Of a stretch of DNA of 64,000 nucleotides, positions 7,727 through 14,986 are shown one piece after another. The DNA comes from Ectopseudomonas toyotomiensis. Its GTDB lineage: Bacteria > Pseudomonadota > Gammaproteobacteria > Pseudomonadales > Pseudomonadaceae. Each line of letters opens with the position of its first letter. Positions within the stretch are counted from its first letter, which is position 1. The translations under genes were made by a program, and so were the position numbers. The notes beneath the pieces are model-generated. The model saw nothing but the letters and a program-made list of their open reading frames with translations. It was not told where the DNA came from and searched no databases. Location: contig NZ_FOXK01000002.1 in the NCBI RefSeq assembly GCF_900115695.1, positions 1-64,000 of the forward strand, written 5' to 3'.

Positions 7727-8625
7727 TCGGAACCGCCTTTGCGCTTGGCGCGTGGATGGGCCTGGTCATAGACACTGGCCAGGTGCTGGAAGTCCAGGTG
7801 GGTGTAGATCTGCGTGGTGGCGATATCGGCATGGCCAAGCAGCTCCTGTACCGCGCGTAGATCCTGCGAGGATTCCAGCATATGACTGGCGAAGCTGTGG
7901 CGCAGCATGTGTGGATGCAGGTGCTGGCCCAGCTCGCGCACGCCGGCCTGGCGCACGCGCAGTTGCACAGCGCGTGGCCCCAGGCGTCGGCCCTGCTGGC
8001 TGATGAATACGGCACCGTCGCCAGGGTTGGCCAGCTTGCGCAGTGGCAGCCAGTGTTCCAGTGCCTGTCGCGCCATGCTGCCGACCGGCAATTCGCGCAC
8101 CTTGTTGCCCTTGCCGCGCACGCGTACCAGACCGGCGGGCAGGTCCAGGCCGTCGAGGTCGAGTCCGACCAGCTCGGACAGGCGCAGGCCCGAGGAATAG
8201 AACAGCTCGAGCATGGCCTGATCGCGGCGGGCGATGAAGTCGTCCTCGACTGCGCCGTCGAGCAGTTGCGCGCTGCGGTCGGCGTCCAGGGTGCGGGGAA
8301 GGCGGCGCTCGCGTTTTGGCGGGCTCAGGCCGGTCGCCGGATCGTGACGGCACAGGCCTTCACGCAACAGATATTGATAGAGGCTGCGGGTGGCCGAGAG
8401 CAGGCGCGCCAGGCTGCGGCTTGCCAGGCCCTGCTGATGCAGGCGGGCAACCAGGCGGCGCAGGTTACGTGTGTCCAGCCCGGTCCAGTCGCTCAGGCCT
8501 TCGGCTTCGCAGAATGTCCGCACCTTGTTGAGGTCGCGCCAATAGCCGTCGAGGGTATGCGTCGACACTTGGCGCTCGCGGCGCAGGTGTTCGATGTATG
8601 CGTCGAGGTGGGCTTCAAGTGTCAC
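7723..8625 (-). CDS. xerC: Tyrosine recombinase XerC
   Basis: This 300-residue site-specific recombinase acts with XerD at dif to resolve chromosome dimers at the septum. The N-terminal SAM-like core-binding domain is at about 5-90; the catalytic domain carries Arg148, Lys172, His239-x-x-Arg242, His265 and the nucleophile Tyr274. It is core XerC rather than a mobile-element integrase: it sits in the conserved dapF-DUF484-xerC-HAD order found in E. coli and Pseudomonas. Codon use is native. A palindromic repeat separates it from the upstream DUF484 gene, so it may have its own promoter there. Confidence 0.93.
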   Translation of the reverse strand: MTLEAHLDAYIEHLRRERQVSTHTLDGYWRDLNKVRTFCEAEGLSDWTGLDTRNLRRLVARLHQQGLASRSLARLLSATRSLYQYLLREGLCRHDPATGLSPPKRERRLPRTLDADRSAQLLDGAVEDDFIARRDQAMLELFYSSGLRLSELVGLDLDGLDLPAGLVRVRGKGNKVRELPVGSMARQALEHWLPLRKLANPGDGAVFISQQGRRLGPRAVQLRVRQAGVRELGQHLHPHMLRHSFASHMLESSQDLRAVQELLGHADIATTQIYTHLDFQHLASVYDQAHPRAKRKGGSE

Positions 8626-8649
8626 GTGGCGGGTTCCGAGCGGGCCAAT

Positions 8650-8677
8650 GGTGGATGAGCTTCGTCATCCACCCTAC
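8650..8677 (-). repeat. REP-like hairpin
   Basis: Read leftward it is GTAG followed by a hairpin with arms GGTGGATGA/TCATCCACC. It lies directly next to the MITE-like element, upstream of xerC. Confidence 0.55.
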
Positions 8678-8682
8678 ACGAC

Positions 8683-8875
8683 CTAGCAGGCCGTTGAAAA
8701 ACTACCTACATTGCCATTGCTGCGTTAAAAACAGCCTCGCGTGCGAGCCCAGTCAAAATGCTCATTTACAACACGTAAAGTCGGACGCGACCCCGGTCGT
8801 TTTTCGGCTGTTTTTGCGGGGCCGCCATCGGTATTGCACTGGCTGCCTCGCCTACGTTTTTCAACAGCCTGCTAG
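8683..8875. mobile_element. MITE-like palindromic repeat between xerC and the DUF484 gene
   Basis: The 193-base segment is bounded by 20-base terminal inverted repeats, CTAGCAGGCCGTTGAAAAAC at the left and the complement of the same sequence with one change at the right. Inner parts also pair in places (AAAAACAGCC with GGCTGTTTTT). It has no coding capacity. The CTAG at each end could be part of the repeat or a target duplication. The right end provides the TAG stop codon of the DUF484 gene. I recall similar GTTGAAAAAC-headed segments in other Pseudomonas intergenic regions, but could not check. Confidence 0.65.
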
Positions 8876-9570
8876 CGTACCGAACGCAGCGGTGTGGAGA
8901 AACCGGGCACGACACGTGCCAGTACTTCGGCGATGTAGCCGAGGAACAAGGTGCCGAGCGAACTCTTGTAGTGCTGCGGGTCGGCGCTGCCGATGGCGAG
9001 AATGCCATGCAGGCCCTGATGGTTGAGGCTGACCACGGCGGCGGAGCCGACTTGCGCCGCGTCTTCCTTGCCGAAGAGAAACTCCAGCTCGTGCGGGCGC
9101 AATACGCCGCAGATGGTCTTGCCGCCGCTGAGCAGGCCGCCGACCTGTTGATGCGCCTCGGCCGAGCTGACCGAGCGACCGACCGGCAGCTTGTTGTCGC
9201 TGAACAGGATCAGGCCGACGAAGGGCACCTGGAATTCATGGCGCAGGCTGTCTTCGACCACACCGACCACTTCCTCGAGGCTGCCGGCATCGAGCAGGTC
9301 CAGCACCAGGCGGCGGGTCTTGTCGAACAGGCGGTCGTTGTCGCGCGCCACGTCCATCAACTGGCCAAGGCGGTGGCGCATCTCGATGTTGCGCTCGCGC
9401 AGCAGCTTGACCTGGCGTTCTACCAGCGACACGGCGTTGCCGGGCTGGTGCGGAATACGCAGCTCGGGGATCAGTTCTTCATGGTCGATGAAGAACTCCG
9501 GGTGCAGACGCAGATAGGCCGCGACCGTTTCCGAATCGAGCGGTTTGGGCGAATCCTGCTGGTCGGTCAT
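8872..9570 (-). CDS. DUF484 family protein (GAF-like)
   Basis: This 232-residue cytoplasmic protein of the DUF484/YigA family is conserved between dapF and xerC in gammaproteobacteria. The start [11 protein letters not shown] overlaps the dapF stop by 4 bases. The N-terminal part ([21 protein letters not shown]) is the family signature, followed by a coiled coil (about 45-80) and a GAF-like sensor fold. No ligand or function is established. The stop codon lies inside the terminal repeat of the neighbouring MITE-like element, so the C-terminus (TPLRSVR) may have been changed by that insertion. Confidence 0.88.
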   Translation of the reverse strand: MTDQQDSPKPLDSETVAAYLRLHPEFFIDHEELIPELRIPHQPGNAVSLVERQVKLLRERNIEMRHRLGQLMDVARDNDRLFDKTRRLVLDLLDAGSLEEVVGVVEDSLRHEFQVPFVGLILFSDNKLPVGRSVSSAEAHQQVGGLLSGGKTICGVLRPHELEFLFGKEDAAQVGSAAVVSLNHQGLHGILAIGSADPQHYKSSLGTLFLGYIAEVLARVVPGFSTPLRSVR

Positions 9571-10397
9571 AGGCGAACCTGTCCTTCGTATACGCGGGCA
9601 GCGGGCCCGGTCATCATAACCGGCTGACCTTCGCCTGCCCATTCGATGGACAGTTTGCCGCCTGGCAGTTCCAGTTGCACGGGCGAATCCATCCAGCCCT
9701 GGCGAATTGCCGCAACGGCCGCCGCGCAGGCCCCGGTGCCGCAGGCCAGGGTTTCGCCGGCACCACGCTCCCACACGCGCAGGCGCGCACGCTGACGATC
9801 CTGTACCTGCAAAAAGCCGACGTTGACCCGCTGCGGGAAGCGCGGATGGTGTTCCAGTTTCGGCCCAAGCGTGTGCACCGGCGCGTCATCGACGCTATCG
9901 ACGCGCAGCACCGCATGCGGATTGCCCATCGACAGCGCGGCCAGCTCTACGCTCTGGCCCTCGACGTCGACGCGATAGGTCAGCGCGGCCTGGTCGGCCT
10001 GGAACGGCACCTGTTCCGGCTGCAGGCGCGGTGTGCCCATGTTGACGCAGACCTGGCCATCGTTCTGCACGCGCAGCTCGATGATGCCGCTCTTGGTCTC
10101 GACGCGAATGACCTTCTTGGTGGTCAGGCGCTTGTCCAGCACGAAGCGGGCGAAGCAGCGCGCGCCGTTGCCGCACTGCTCAACTTCCGAGCCGTCGGAG
10201 TTGAAAATGCGGTAACGGAAGTCGACATCCGGGTGACTCGGCGGCTCGACGATCAGCAGTTGGTCGAAACCGACACCGATGTGGCGGTCGCCCCATTGTT
10301 TGGCATGCTTGGGTTGCACGTGGGCGTGCTGACTGATCAGGTCGAGGACCATGAAGTCATTGCCCAGGCCGTGCATCTTGGTAAAGCGCAATAGCAT
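9567..10397 (-). CDS. dapF: Diaminopimelate epimerase
   Basis: This 276-residue enzyme converts LL- to meso-diaminopimelate, the precursor of lysine and peptidoglycan; it is full length. The two catalytic cysteines are visible in [13 protein letters not shown] (first site) and [13 protein letters not shown] (second site). The chosen start [15 protein letters not shown] matches the family; the longer frame upstream does not. It follows lysA by 10 bases and overlaps the DUF484 gene by 4, so it is part of the lptM-lysA-dapF-DUF484 operon. Confidence 0.95.
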   Translation of the reverse strand: MLLRFTKMHGLGNDFMVLDLISQHAHVQPKHAKQWGDRHIGVGFDQLLIVEPPSHPDVDFRYRIFNSDGSEVEQCGNGARCFARFVLDKRLTTKKVIRVETKSGIIELRVQNDGQVCVNMGTPRLQPEQVPFQADQAALTYRVDVEGQSVELAALSMGNPHAVLRVDSVDDAPVHTLGPKLEHHPRFPQRVNVGFLQVQDRQRARLRVWERGAGETLACGTGACAAAVAAIRQGWMDSPVQLELPGGKLSIEWAGEGQPVMMTGPAARVYEGQVRL

Positions 10398-10407
10398 GAC
10401 GTCGCCC

Positions 10408-11655
10408 TCAGGCCGGCAGCAGGCTTTCGCCGGCATAGAGCTCTTGGACTGTCTCGCGACGACGCACTTCATAAGCCTGCTCGCCATCTACCAGCACCTC
10501 GGCGGCGCGGCCGCGGGTGTTGTAGTTGGAGCTCATGACGAAGCCATAGGCGCCCGCCGAACGCACGGCCAGCAGGTCACCCTCGGCCAGCACCAGCTGA
10601 CGATCCTTGGCCAGGAAGTCGCCGGTCTCGCAGATCGGTCCGACCAGGTCGTAGTTACGCGACTCGCCTTCACGCGGCTGCACCGGCGACACGTCCATCC
10701 ATGCCTGATACAGGGCGGGGCGGATCAGGTCGTTCATCGCCGCATCGACAATGGCGAAGTCCTTGTGCTCGGTGTGCTTGAGGTATTCCACCTGAGTCAG
10801 CAGTACGCCGGCGTTGGCGACGATGAAGCGGCCCGGTTCGAATACCAGGCCCAGGTCGCGACCTTGCAGGCGTTTGCGCACGGCGGTGATGTAGTCGCCG
10901 GCCAGCGGCGGCTGCTCGTCGCGGTACTGCACGCCAAGGCCACCACCGAGGTCCAGATGTTTGATGGTGATACCGCGTGCGGCCAGTTTGTCGACCAGCA
11001 GCAACAGGCGATCCAGGGCATCGAGGAAGGGTTCGAGAGTGGTCAACTGCGAACCGATATGGCAGTCGACGCCGATCACTTCCAGGTTCGGCAGCTCGGC
11101 AGCGCGGGCATAGACCGCCTCGGCCTGCTCGATGTCGATGCCGAACTTGTTTTCCTTGAGGCCGGTGGAAATATACGGGTGGGTGCCGGCGTCCACGTCC
11201 GGATTGACCCGCAGCGAGACGGGCGCTTTGACGCCAAGCTCGGCAGCGACCTTCTGCAGGCGCTCCAGCTCGACGTTGGACTCGACGTTGAAGCAGTGCA
11301 CGCCGACTTCCAGCGCGCGGCGCATGTCGTCGCGGCTCTTGCCAACGCCGGAGAAGACGATGCGACTCGGCTCGCCACCGGCGGCCAGTACGCGCTCCAG
11401 CTCACCGCTGGAAACGATGTCGAAGCCGGCGCCGAGGCGTGCCAGCACGTTCAGCACGCCGATGTTGGAGTTGGCCTTGACCGCGAAGCAGACCAGGTGC
11501 GGCATGCCGGCCAGGGCATCGGCATAGGCGCGGTACTGCCCTTCGATATGGGCGCGGGAATAGACGTAGGTGGGCGTGCCGAAGCGCTGGGCCAGCGCGG
11601 ACAAGGCAACGCCTTCCGCGAACAGCTCGCCGTCGCGGTAGTTGAAGGCTTCCAT
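10408..11655 (-). CDS. lysA: Diaminopimelate decarboxylase
   Basis: This 415-residue PLP enzyme of fold type III makes L-lysine from meso-diaminopimelate. The cofactor lysine lies in FAVKANSN (about residue 59). HIGSQL, the glycine-rich LGGGLG phosphate loop, EPGRF and CETGDFLA with the active-site cysteine of the partner subunit are all present. It is placed 13 bases after lptM and 10 before dapF, so the last two steps of lysine synthesis are co-expressed. Confidence 0.95.
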   Translation of the reverse strand: MEAFNYRDGELFAEGVALSALAQRFGTPTYVYSRAHIEGQYRAYADALAGMPHLVCFAVKANSNIGVLNVLARLGAGFDIVSSGELERVLAAGGEPSRIVFSGVGKSRDDMRRALEVGVHCFNVESNVELERLQKVAAELGVKAPVSLRVNPDVDAGTHPYISTGLKENKFGIDIEQAEAVYARAAELPNLEVIGVDCHIGSQLTTLEPFLDALDRLLLLVDKLAARGITIKHLDLGGGLGVQYRDEQPPLAGDYITAVRKRLQGRDLGLVFEPGRFIVANAGVLLTQVEYLKHTEHKDFAIVDAAMNDLIRPALYQAWMDVSPVQPREGESRNYDLVGPICETGDFLAKDRQLVLAEGDLLAVRSAGAYGFVMSSNYNTRGRAAEVLVDGEQAYEVRRRETVQELYAGESLLPA

Positions 11656-11668
11656 GGGGCAGCTCCTG

Positions 11669-11794
11669 TCAGAGTTCGAAACGGTCTCGGCTGTTGCCGG
11701 CGTTGTCGTCGCCCGGCAGATACAGCGGGCCTTTCTGACCGCAGCCAGCCAGCAGGCAAACGGCGGCGAGGAGCGCGAGGGTCAGTCGCTTCAT
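11669..11794 (-). CDS. lptM: Small lipoprotein LptM (YifL/LppL family)
   Basis: This 41-residue lipoprotein has signal MKRLTLALLAAVCLLAGCGQ and lipobox LAGC; the mature part starts CGQKGPLYLPGD, the motif of LptM. LptM helps LptD oxidative maturation at the outer membrane in E. coli; in Pseudomonas the gene has been called lppL. The start at 11794 is set by the signal peptide; the longer frame upstream is not coding. It heads the lysA-dapF operon, as its homologue sits next to dapF in E. coli. Confidence 0.88.
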   Translation of the reverse strand: MKRLTLALLAAVCLLAGCGQKGPLYLPGDDNAGNSRDRFEL

Positions 11795-11975
11795 GGGACA
11801 GTCCTTGAAAATAAGCGTGAATTGCGCCGGAGTATACCGACCCCCTGCCACCTTGCCTATGCGCCCGGCGCCCGCCTGGCGGGGCGCTGGCTCGATTTGC
11901 GTCTGCATCTGGCGTGTGTGCCGAAGGCATTCGTGCCGGCTTGGGTTAGCATGCGGCGAGTAACGAGGAGCCTCG

Positions 11976-13013
11976 ATGGACAATCCCGCGATTCTGGCCG
12001 GCTCGGTCTCGGTGGCCTACCTGCAAGGCTTGATCGAACACCTGCAGCGCCACGGGGTGGCGGCCGACGCGCTGCTCGCCCATGCCCAGCTCAGCCCTGA
12101 AGCCCTGAGCCAGCGCGATCAGCGTATCGCGGCCAGTGCCTACCTGACGCTGCTGGGCGAAGGCGTGCGCCTGACCGGTGACCCTAATCTGGGCCTGCAT
12201 CTGGGGGAATCGGTGCGGCCGGGTTATTACGGCGTGCTCGGTTACCTGATCATGAGCTGCGCAACTCTGGCCGACGCGCTGCACCGCCAGGCGCGCTATG
12301 CCTCGCTGGTTGGCAACCTGGGGCTGGTGGTGCTCGACGACGAGCCCGCTCGGCCCGACAGCGAGCCGCTGGTCGCCCACAGCTGGCAGCCGTTGCTGGC
12401 GCAGCAGCAGCGCCAGCTGAGTGAAGAAACCCTGGCCGGCTGGGTCAGTTTCGGACGCTGGATCAGCGGCCTGGATATCGCGCCGACCGAGGTGCGCTTC
12501 CAGCATCCGGCGCCGGCGGATACCTCTGAGCACGCGCGCATCTTTCGCTGCCCGGCGCTGTTCGAGCAACCCGACAATGCCCTGATCTTTCCCAAACGTT
12601 TGCTCGCGGCGCCGCTGAACCAGGCCGACGCCCAGGTGCGTGGCATGCTCGATGCCTACGCCGATCGCCTGCTGGCCGAGCTCAATCAGGGCAACAGCGT
12701 GCTTGATCGCGCGCGCCTGGAGCTGGCGCGCCAGTTGCCGGAGCAGGGGCCTGATCTGGAGGCCATCGCCGCTGCCCTGGCGCTGAGCCCGAGGACCTTG
12801 CAACGGCGCTTGCGTGAGGGCGGGCTGTCGTTCAGCCAATTGGTCGACGAAACCCGCCAGCAATTGGTGCTGCACTACCTGCGAGATCCCGCACTGGAGC
12901 TGGCGGAAATCGCCTTTCTGGTCGGTTTCAGCGAGCCGGGTTCGCTGGCGCGCGCATTTCGTCGCTGGACGGGAACGAGTCCGGGCGAGTACCGTCGCCA
13001 CCTTTGCGCCTAG
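11976..13013 (+). CDS. AraC-family transcription regulator
   Basis: This 345-residue regulator has an arabinose-binding-type N-terminal domain (about 20-200, with GYYGVLGYLIMSCATLADAL) and a C-terminal pair of helix-turn-helix motifs (about 255-340: LEAIAAALALSPRTLQRRL and LAEIAFLVGFSEPGSLARAFRRW). This architecture is that of the OruR/ArgR-like or MmsR-type regulators. It is divergent from lptM and lies 68 bases before cyaY. No neighbouring pathway points to a target. In P. aeruginosa, as I recall, cyaY and lppL are direct neighbours, so the gene may be an insertion here. Confidence 0.85.
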   Translation: MDNPAILAGSVSVAYLQGLIEHLQRHGVAADALLAHAQLSPEALSQRDQRIAASAYLTLLGEGVRLTGDPNLGLHLGESVRPGYYGVLGYLIMSCATLADALHRQARYASLVGNLGLVVLDDEPARPDSEPLVAHSWQPLLAQQQRQLSEETLAGWVSFGRWISGLDIAPTEVRFQHPAPADTSEHARIFRCPALFEQPDNALIFPKRLLAAPLNQADAQVRGMLDAYADRLLAELNQGNSVLDRARLELARQLPEQGPDLEAIAAALALSPRTLQRRLREGGLSFSQLVDETRQQLVLHYLRDPALELAEIAFLVGFSEPGSLARAFRRWTGTSPGEYRRHLCA

Positions 13014-13081
13014 GCCGCTAGCCTGGTCTTGCGTTTTCGCCTAATTTTTCTGCAGTCGCTGCATCTAGTGAGGACACCCCG

Positions 13082-13414
13082 ATGAGCCTGAGCGAAGCCC
13101 GCTTTCACGACCTGGTCGATGCCACCCAGCAGGCGGTGGAGGACATCTTCGACGACAGCGGTCTGGACGTCGATCTGGAAAACAGCGCCGGTGTGCTGAC
13201 GGTGCGTTTCGATAATGGCAGCCAGCTGATCTTCAGCCGTCAGGAGCCGATTCGCCAGCTGTGGCTGGCCGCGCGCTCCGGTGGCTTCCACTTCGACTAC
13301 GACGAGGCCGACGGCCGCTGGATCTGCGATACCAGCGACGAACAGCTGGGTGAAATGCTGGTACGAATCACGCTCGAGCAGTCGGGCGCCGAGCTGGAGT
13401 TCGATGAGCTCTGA
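13082..13414 (+). CDS. cyaY: Frataxin-like iron-binding protein CyaY
   Basis: This 110-residue bacterial frataxin binds iron and modulates Fe-S cluster assembly on IscS/IscU. The first helix is acidic (EARFHDLVDATQQAVEDIFDDSGLDVD), as required for iron binding; the beta-sheet core has GVLTVRFDNGSQLIFSRQEP and the WLAARSGGFHFDY motif. Length is normal. The ribosome site GTGAGGA is upstream. It overlaps the next small gene by 11 bases. Confidence 0.93.
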   Translation: MSLSEARFHDLVDATQQAVEDIFDDSGLDVDLENSAGVLTVRFDNGSQLIFSRQEPIRQLWLAARSGGFHFDYDEADGRWICDTSDEQLGEMLVRITLEQSGAELEFDEL

Positions 13415-13601
13415 GCCGAACGTGGCGCCGCTGGCTTCGCCGTGCCGGCGCCAGTGTTGCCTCGACGAGCATGAGCAATGCCTCGGTTGCGGTCGTACCC
13501 TGCAGGAGATTCTCGACTGGGGTGCGGCCGATAACGCGCGGCGCCGCTTGATCTGCCAGGCCGCCGAGCAGCGGTTGCGTGAGCGCAAACGGGCGCACTG
13601 A
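13404..13601 (+). CDS. DUF1289 small cysteine-rich protein
   Basis: This 65-residue protein has the DUF1289 pattern SPCRRQCCLDEHEQCLGCGRT followed by EILDW. The cysteines (positions 14, 18, 19, 26 and 29) probably bind a metal or Fe-S cluster. It starts within the last 11 bases of cyaY, so translation is likely coupled. Function is unknown; the link to frataxin suggests iron handling but this is an inference. Confidence 0.8.
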   Translation: MSSEPNVAPLASPCRRQCCLDEHEQCLGCGRTLQEILDWGAADNARRRLICQAAEQRLRERKRAH

Positions 13602-13657
13602 CCCGGCGGTCTTGTTTATTTGTCCGGCTGTGTTAGGGTCGACAGAACATTCAGCTG

Positions 13658-13689
13658 AACCCCGCCTTCGGGCGGGGTTTTGCTTTTTT
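13658..13689 (+). terminator. Rho-independent terminator of the cyaY operon
   Basis: AACCCCGCC and GGCGGGGTT arms with a TTCG loop are followed by TTGCTTTTTT. Confidence 0.9.
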
Positions 13690-13719
13690 ACGGTTTACGC
13701 AAGGAGTCCGCCCGGCATC

Positions 13720-14127
13720 ATGAACAGTTCACCGACCATCACCATTACTCGCCTCGATCTGCAGCGTCTGGAGCGCCTGCTCGACAGCCTGGACGAGTTC
13801 GGTCCTGGCGCCCAGGCGCTGCAGGCTGAGCTGGATCGCGCCGACGTGGTGGGGCACGACGAGGTGCCGGCTGGTGTGGTGACCATGAATTCGCGCGTGC
13901 ACTGCCGCGAGGAGAGCAGTGGCAAGGACTATCACCTGACCCTGGTCTACCCGCAGGATGCCGGTGGCGAAGGCAAGGTCAGCATCCTCGCGCCAGTGGG
14001 CAGCGCCTTGCTCGGTCTGTCCGTCGGCCAGCATATCGACTGGCCGGCGCCGGGCGGCAAGCAGCTCAAATTGACCCTGCTGGAAGTCGAATACCAACCG
14101 GAAGCAGCAGGCGAATACGACCGCTGA
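13720..14127 (+). CDS. rnk: Nucleoside diphosphate kinase regulator Rnk
   Basis: This 135-residue GreA-like protein binds RNA polymerase. The N-terminal short coiled coil (about 1-50, LDLQRLERLLDSLDEF onward) precedes a GreA/GreB C-terminal-type domain (VVTMNSRVHCREESSGKDYHLTLVYPQD in outline, about 52-125). In Pseudomonas and E. coli Rnk was found as a regulator of nucleoside diphosphate kinase and of alginate-related traits. The start has the ribosome site AAGGAG 13 bases upstream. A terminator directly upstream separates it from the cyaY operon. Confidence 0.9.
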   Translation: MNSSPTITITRLDLQRLERLLDSLDEFGPGAQALQAELDRADVVGHDEVPAGVVTMNSRVHCREESSGKDYHLTLVYPQDAGGEGKVSILAPVGSALLGLSVGQHIDWPAPGGKQLKLTLLEVEYQPEAAGEYDR

Positions 14128-14185
14128 CGCCTTTCTCTAGGCTGGGCTAGAGTGAGGTTTCCGCTAATGGCAAGGAGGCCTCGCC

Positions 14186-14986
14186 ATGCCGAGTCTGCCG
14201 CTGTATTTCCCGCCGTCCTACCAGCTGTCGCGCGCCTTGCTTTGCGCCGAGCTGCTGATGGCCGCCTACGGCCAGTACGAGCAATGGCTGGCGCAGCAGT
14301 GCCCGCGCACGCCCGAGCGCTTTCATTGGCAACAGCCTGATCTGGAGGGCTGGCAGCTTTCCGCGCCAATCTGGAGCGTGCTCAGCGATTGGCATGTGTT
14401 CAATGAATCCGAGCCCTTCGGCTTCGCCGCGCGGGATCCGCAGGGTGATTGCTATCTGGTGTTTCGCGGCACCGAGTCGGTGCAAGACTGGCTCGATGAC
14501 GTCGACCTGGATCAGCGCGATTACCCCTGGCAGGCTGGGGCGGGTCTGGTGCACGACGGCTTTCTGAAACTCTACACCTCGTTGCGTGACCAGGCTCTGC
14601 TGGCACTGGACGGCTTGCAGCCGCAGGCGCGGCTCTGGGCCTGTGGTCACAGCCTGGGCAGCACCCTGAGTACGCTGGTGGTGCCGGATCTGCTGCAGCG
14701 CTGGCCTGCATTGCCGCTGCAGCATTACAACTTTGCCAGCCCGCGTCTGGCGTCCCCGGCGTTCGCCAGCTACTACAACGGGCTGGCCGTGCCGACTTAC
14801 CGGTTGGTCAACGACAGCGACCTGGTGCCCGAGGTGCCACCGGCGGACAGTGATCGCTGGTTCTATCAGCACCTGGGCTTGCCGGTGACCTTCACCGCCA
14901 GTTACGGAGGTGTCGCCGCCAACCACAGCATGGGCGGCTGCTACCTCTATGCACTGAACAATCCGGATGCGCCGATGAAGGGCTAG
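14186..14986 (+). CDS. Lipase family (class 3) alpha/beta hydrolase
   Basis: This 266-residue protein has the class 3 lipase pattern: LVFRGTESVQDWLDDVD (oxyanion side, about 91-107), nucleophile Ser156 in GHSLG, acid Asp212 in NDSDLVP and His247 in NHSMGG. There is no signal peptide, so it is cytoplasmic or leaves by a route not visible. Substrate is unknown. The ribosome site AAGGAGG is strong. The end overlaps the end of cyaA on the other strand by 4 bases. Confidence 0.85.
   Translation: MPSLPLYFPPSYQLSRALLCAELLMAAYGQYEQWLAQQCPRTPERFHWQQPDLEGWQLSAPIWSVLSDWHVFNESEPFGFAARDPQGDCYLVFRGTESVQDWLDDVDLDQRDYPWQAGAGLVHDGFLKLYTSLRDQALLALDGLQPQARLWACGHSLGSTLSTLVVPDLLQRWPALPLQHYNFASPRLASPAFASYYNGLAVPTYRLVNDSDLVPEVPPADSDRWFYQHLGLPVTFTASYGGVAANHSMGGCYLYALNNPDAPMKG

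Noticed and set aside
7723..8625. Tyrosine recombinase as an integrase of a second mobile element
   Set aside because: Native composition and the dapF-DUF484-xerC-HAD context identify housekeeping XerC.
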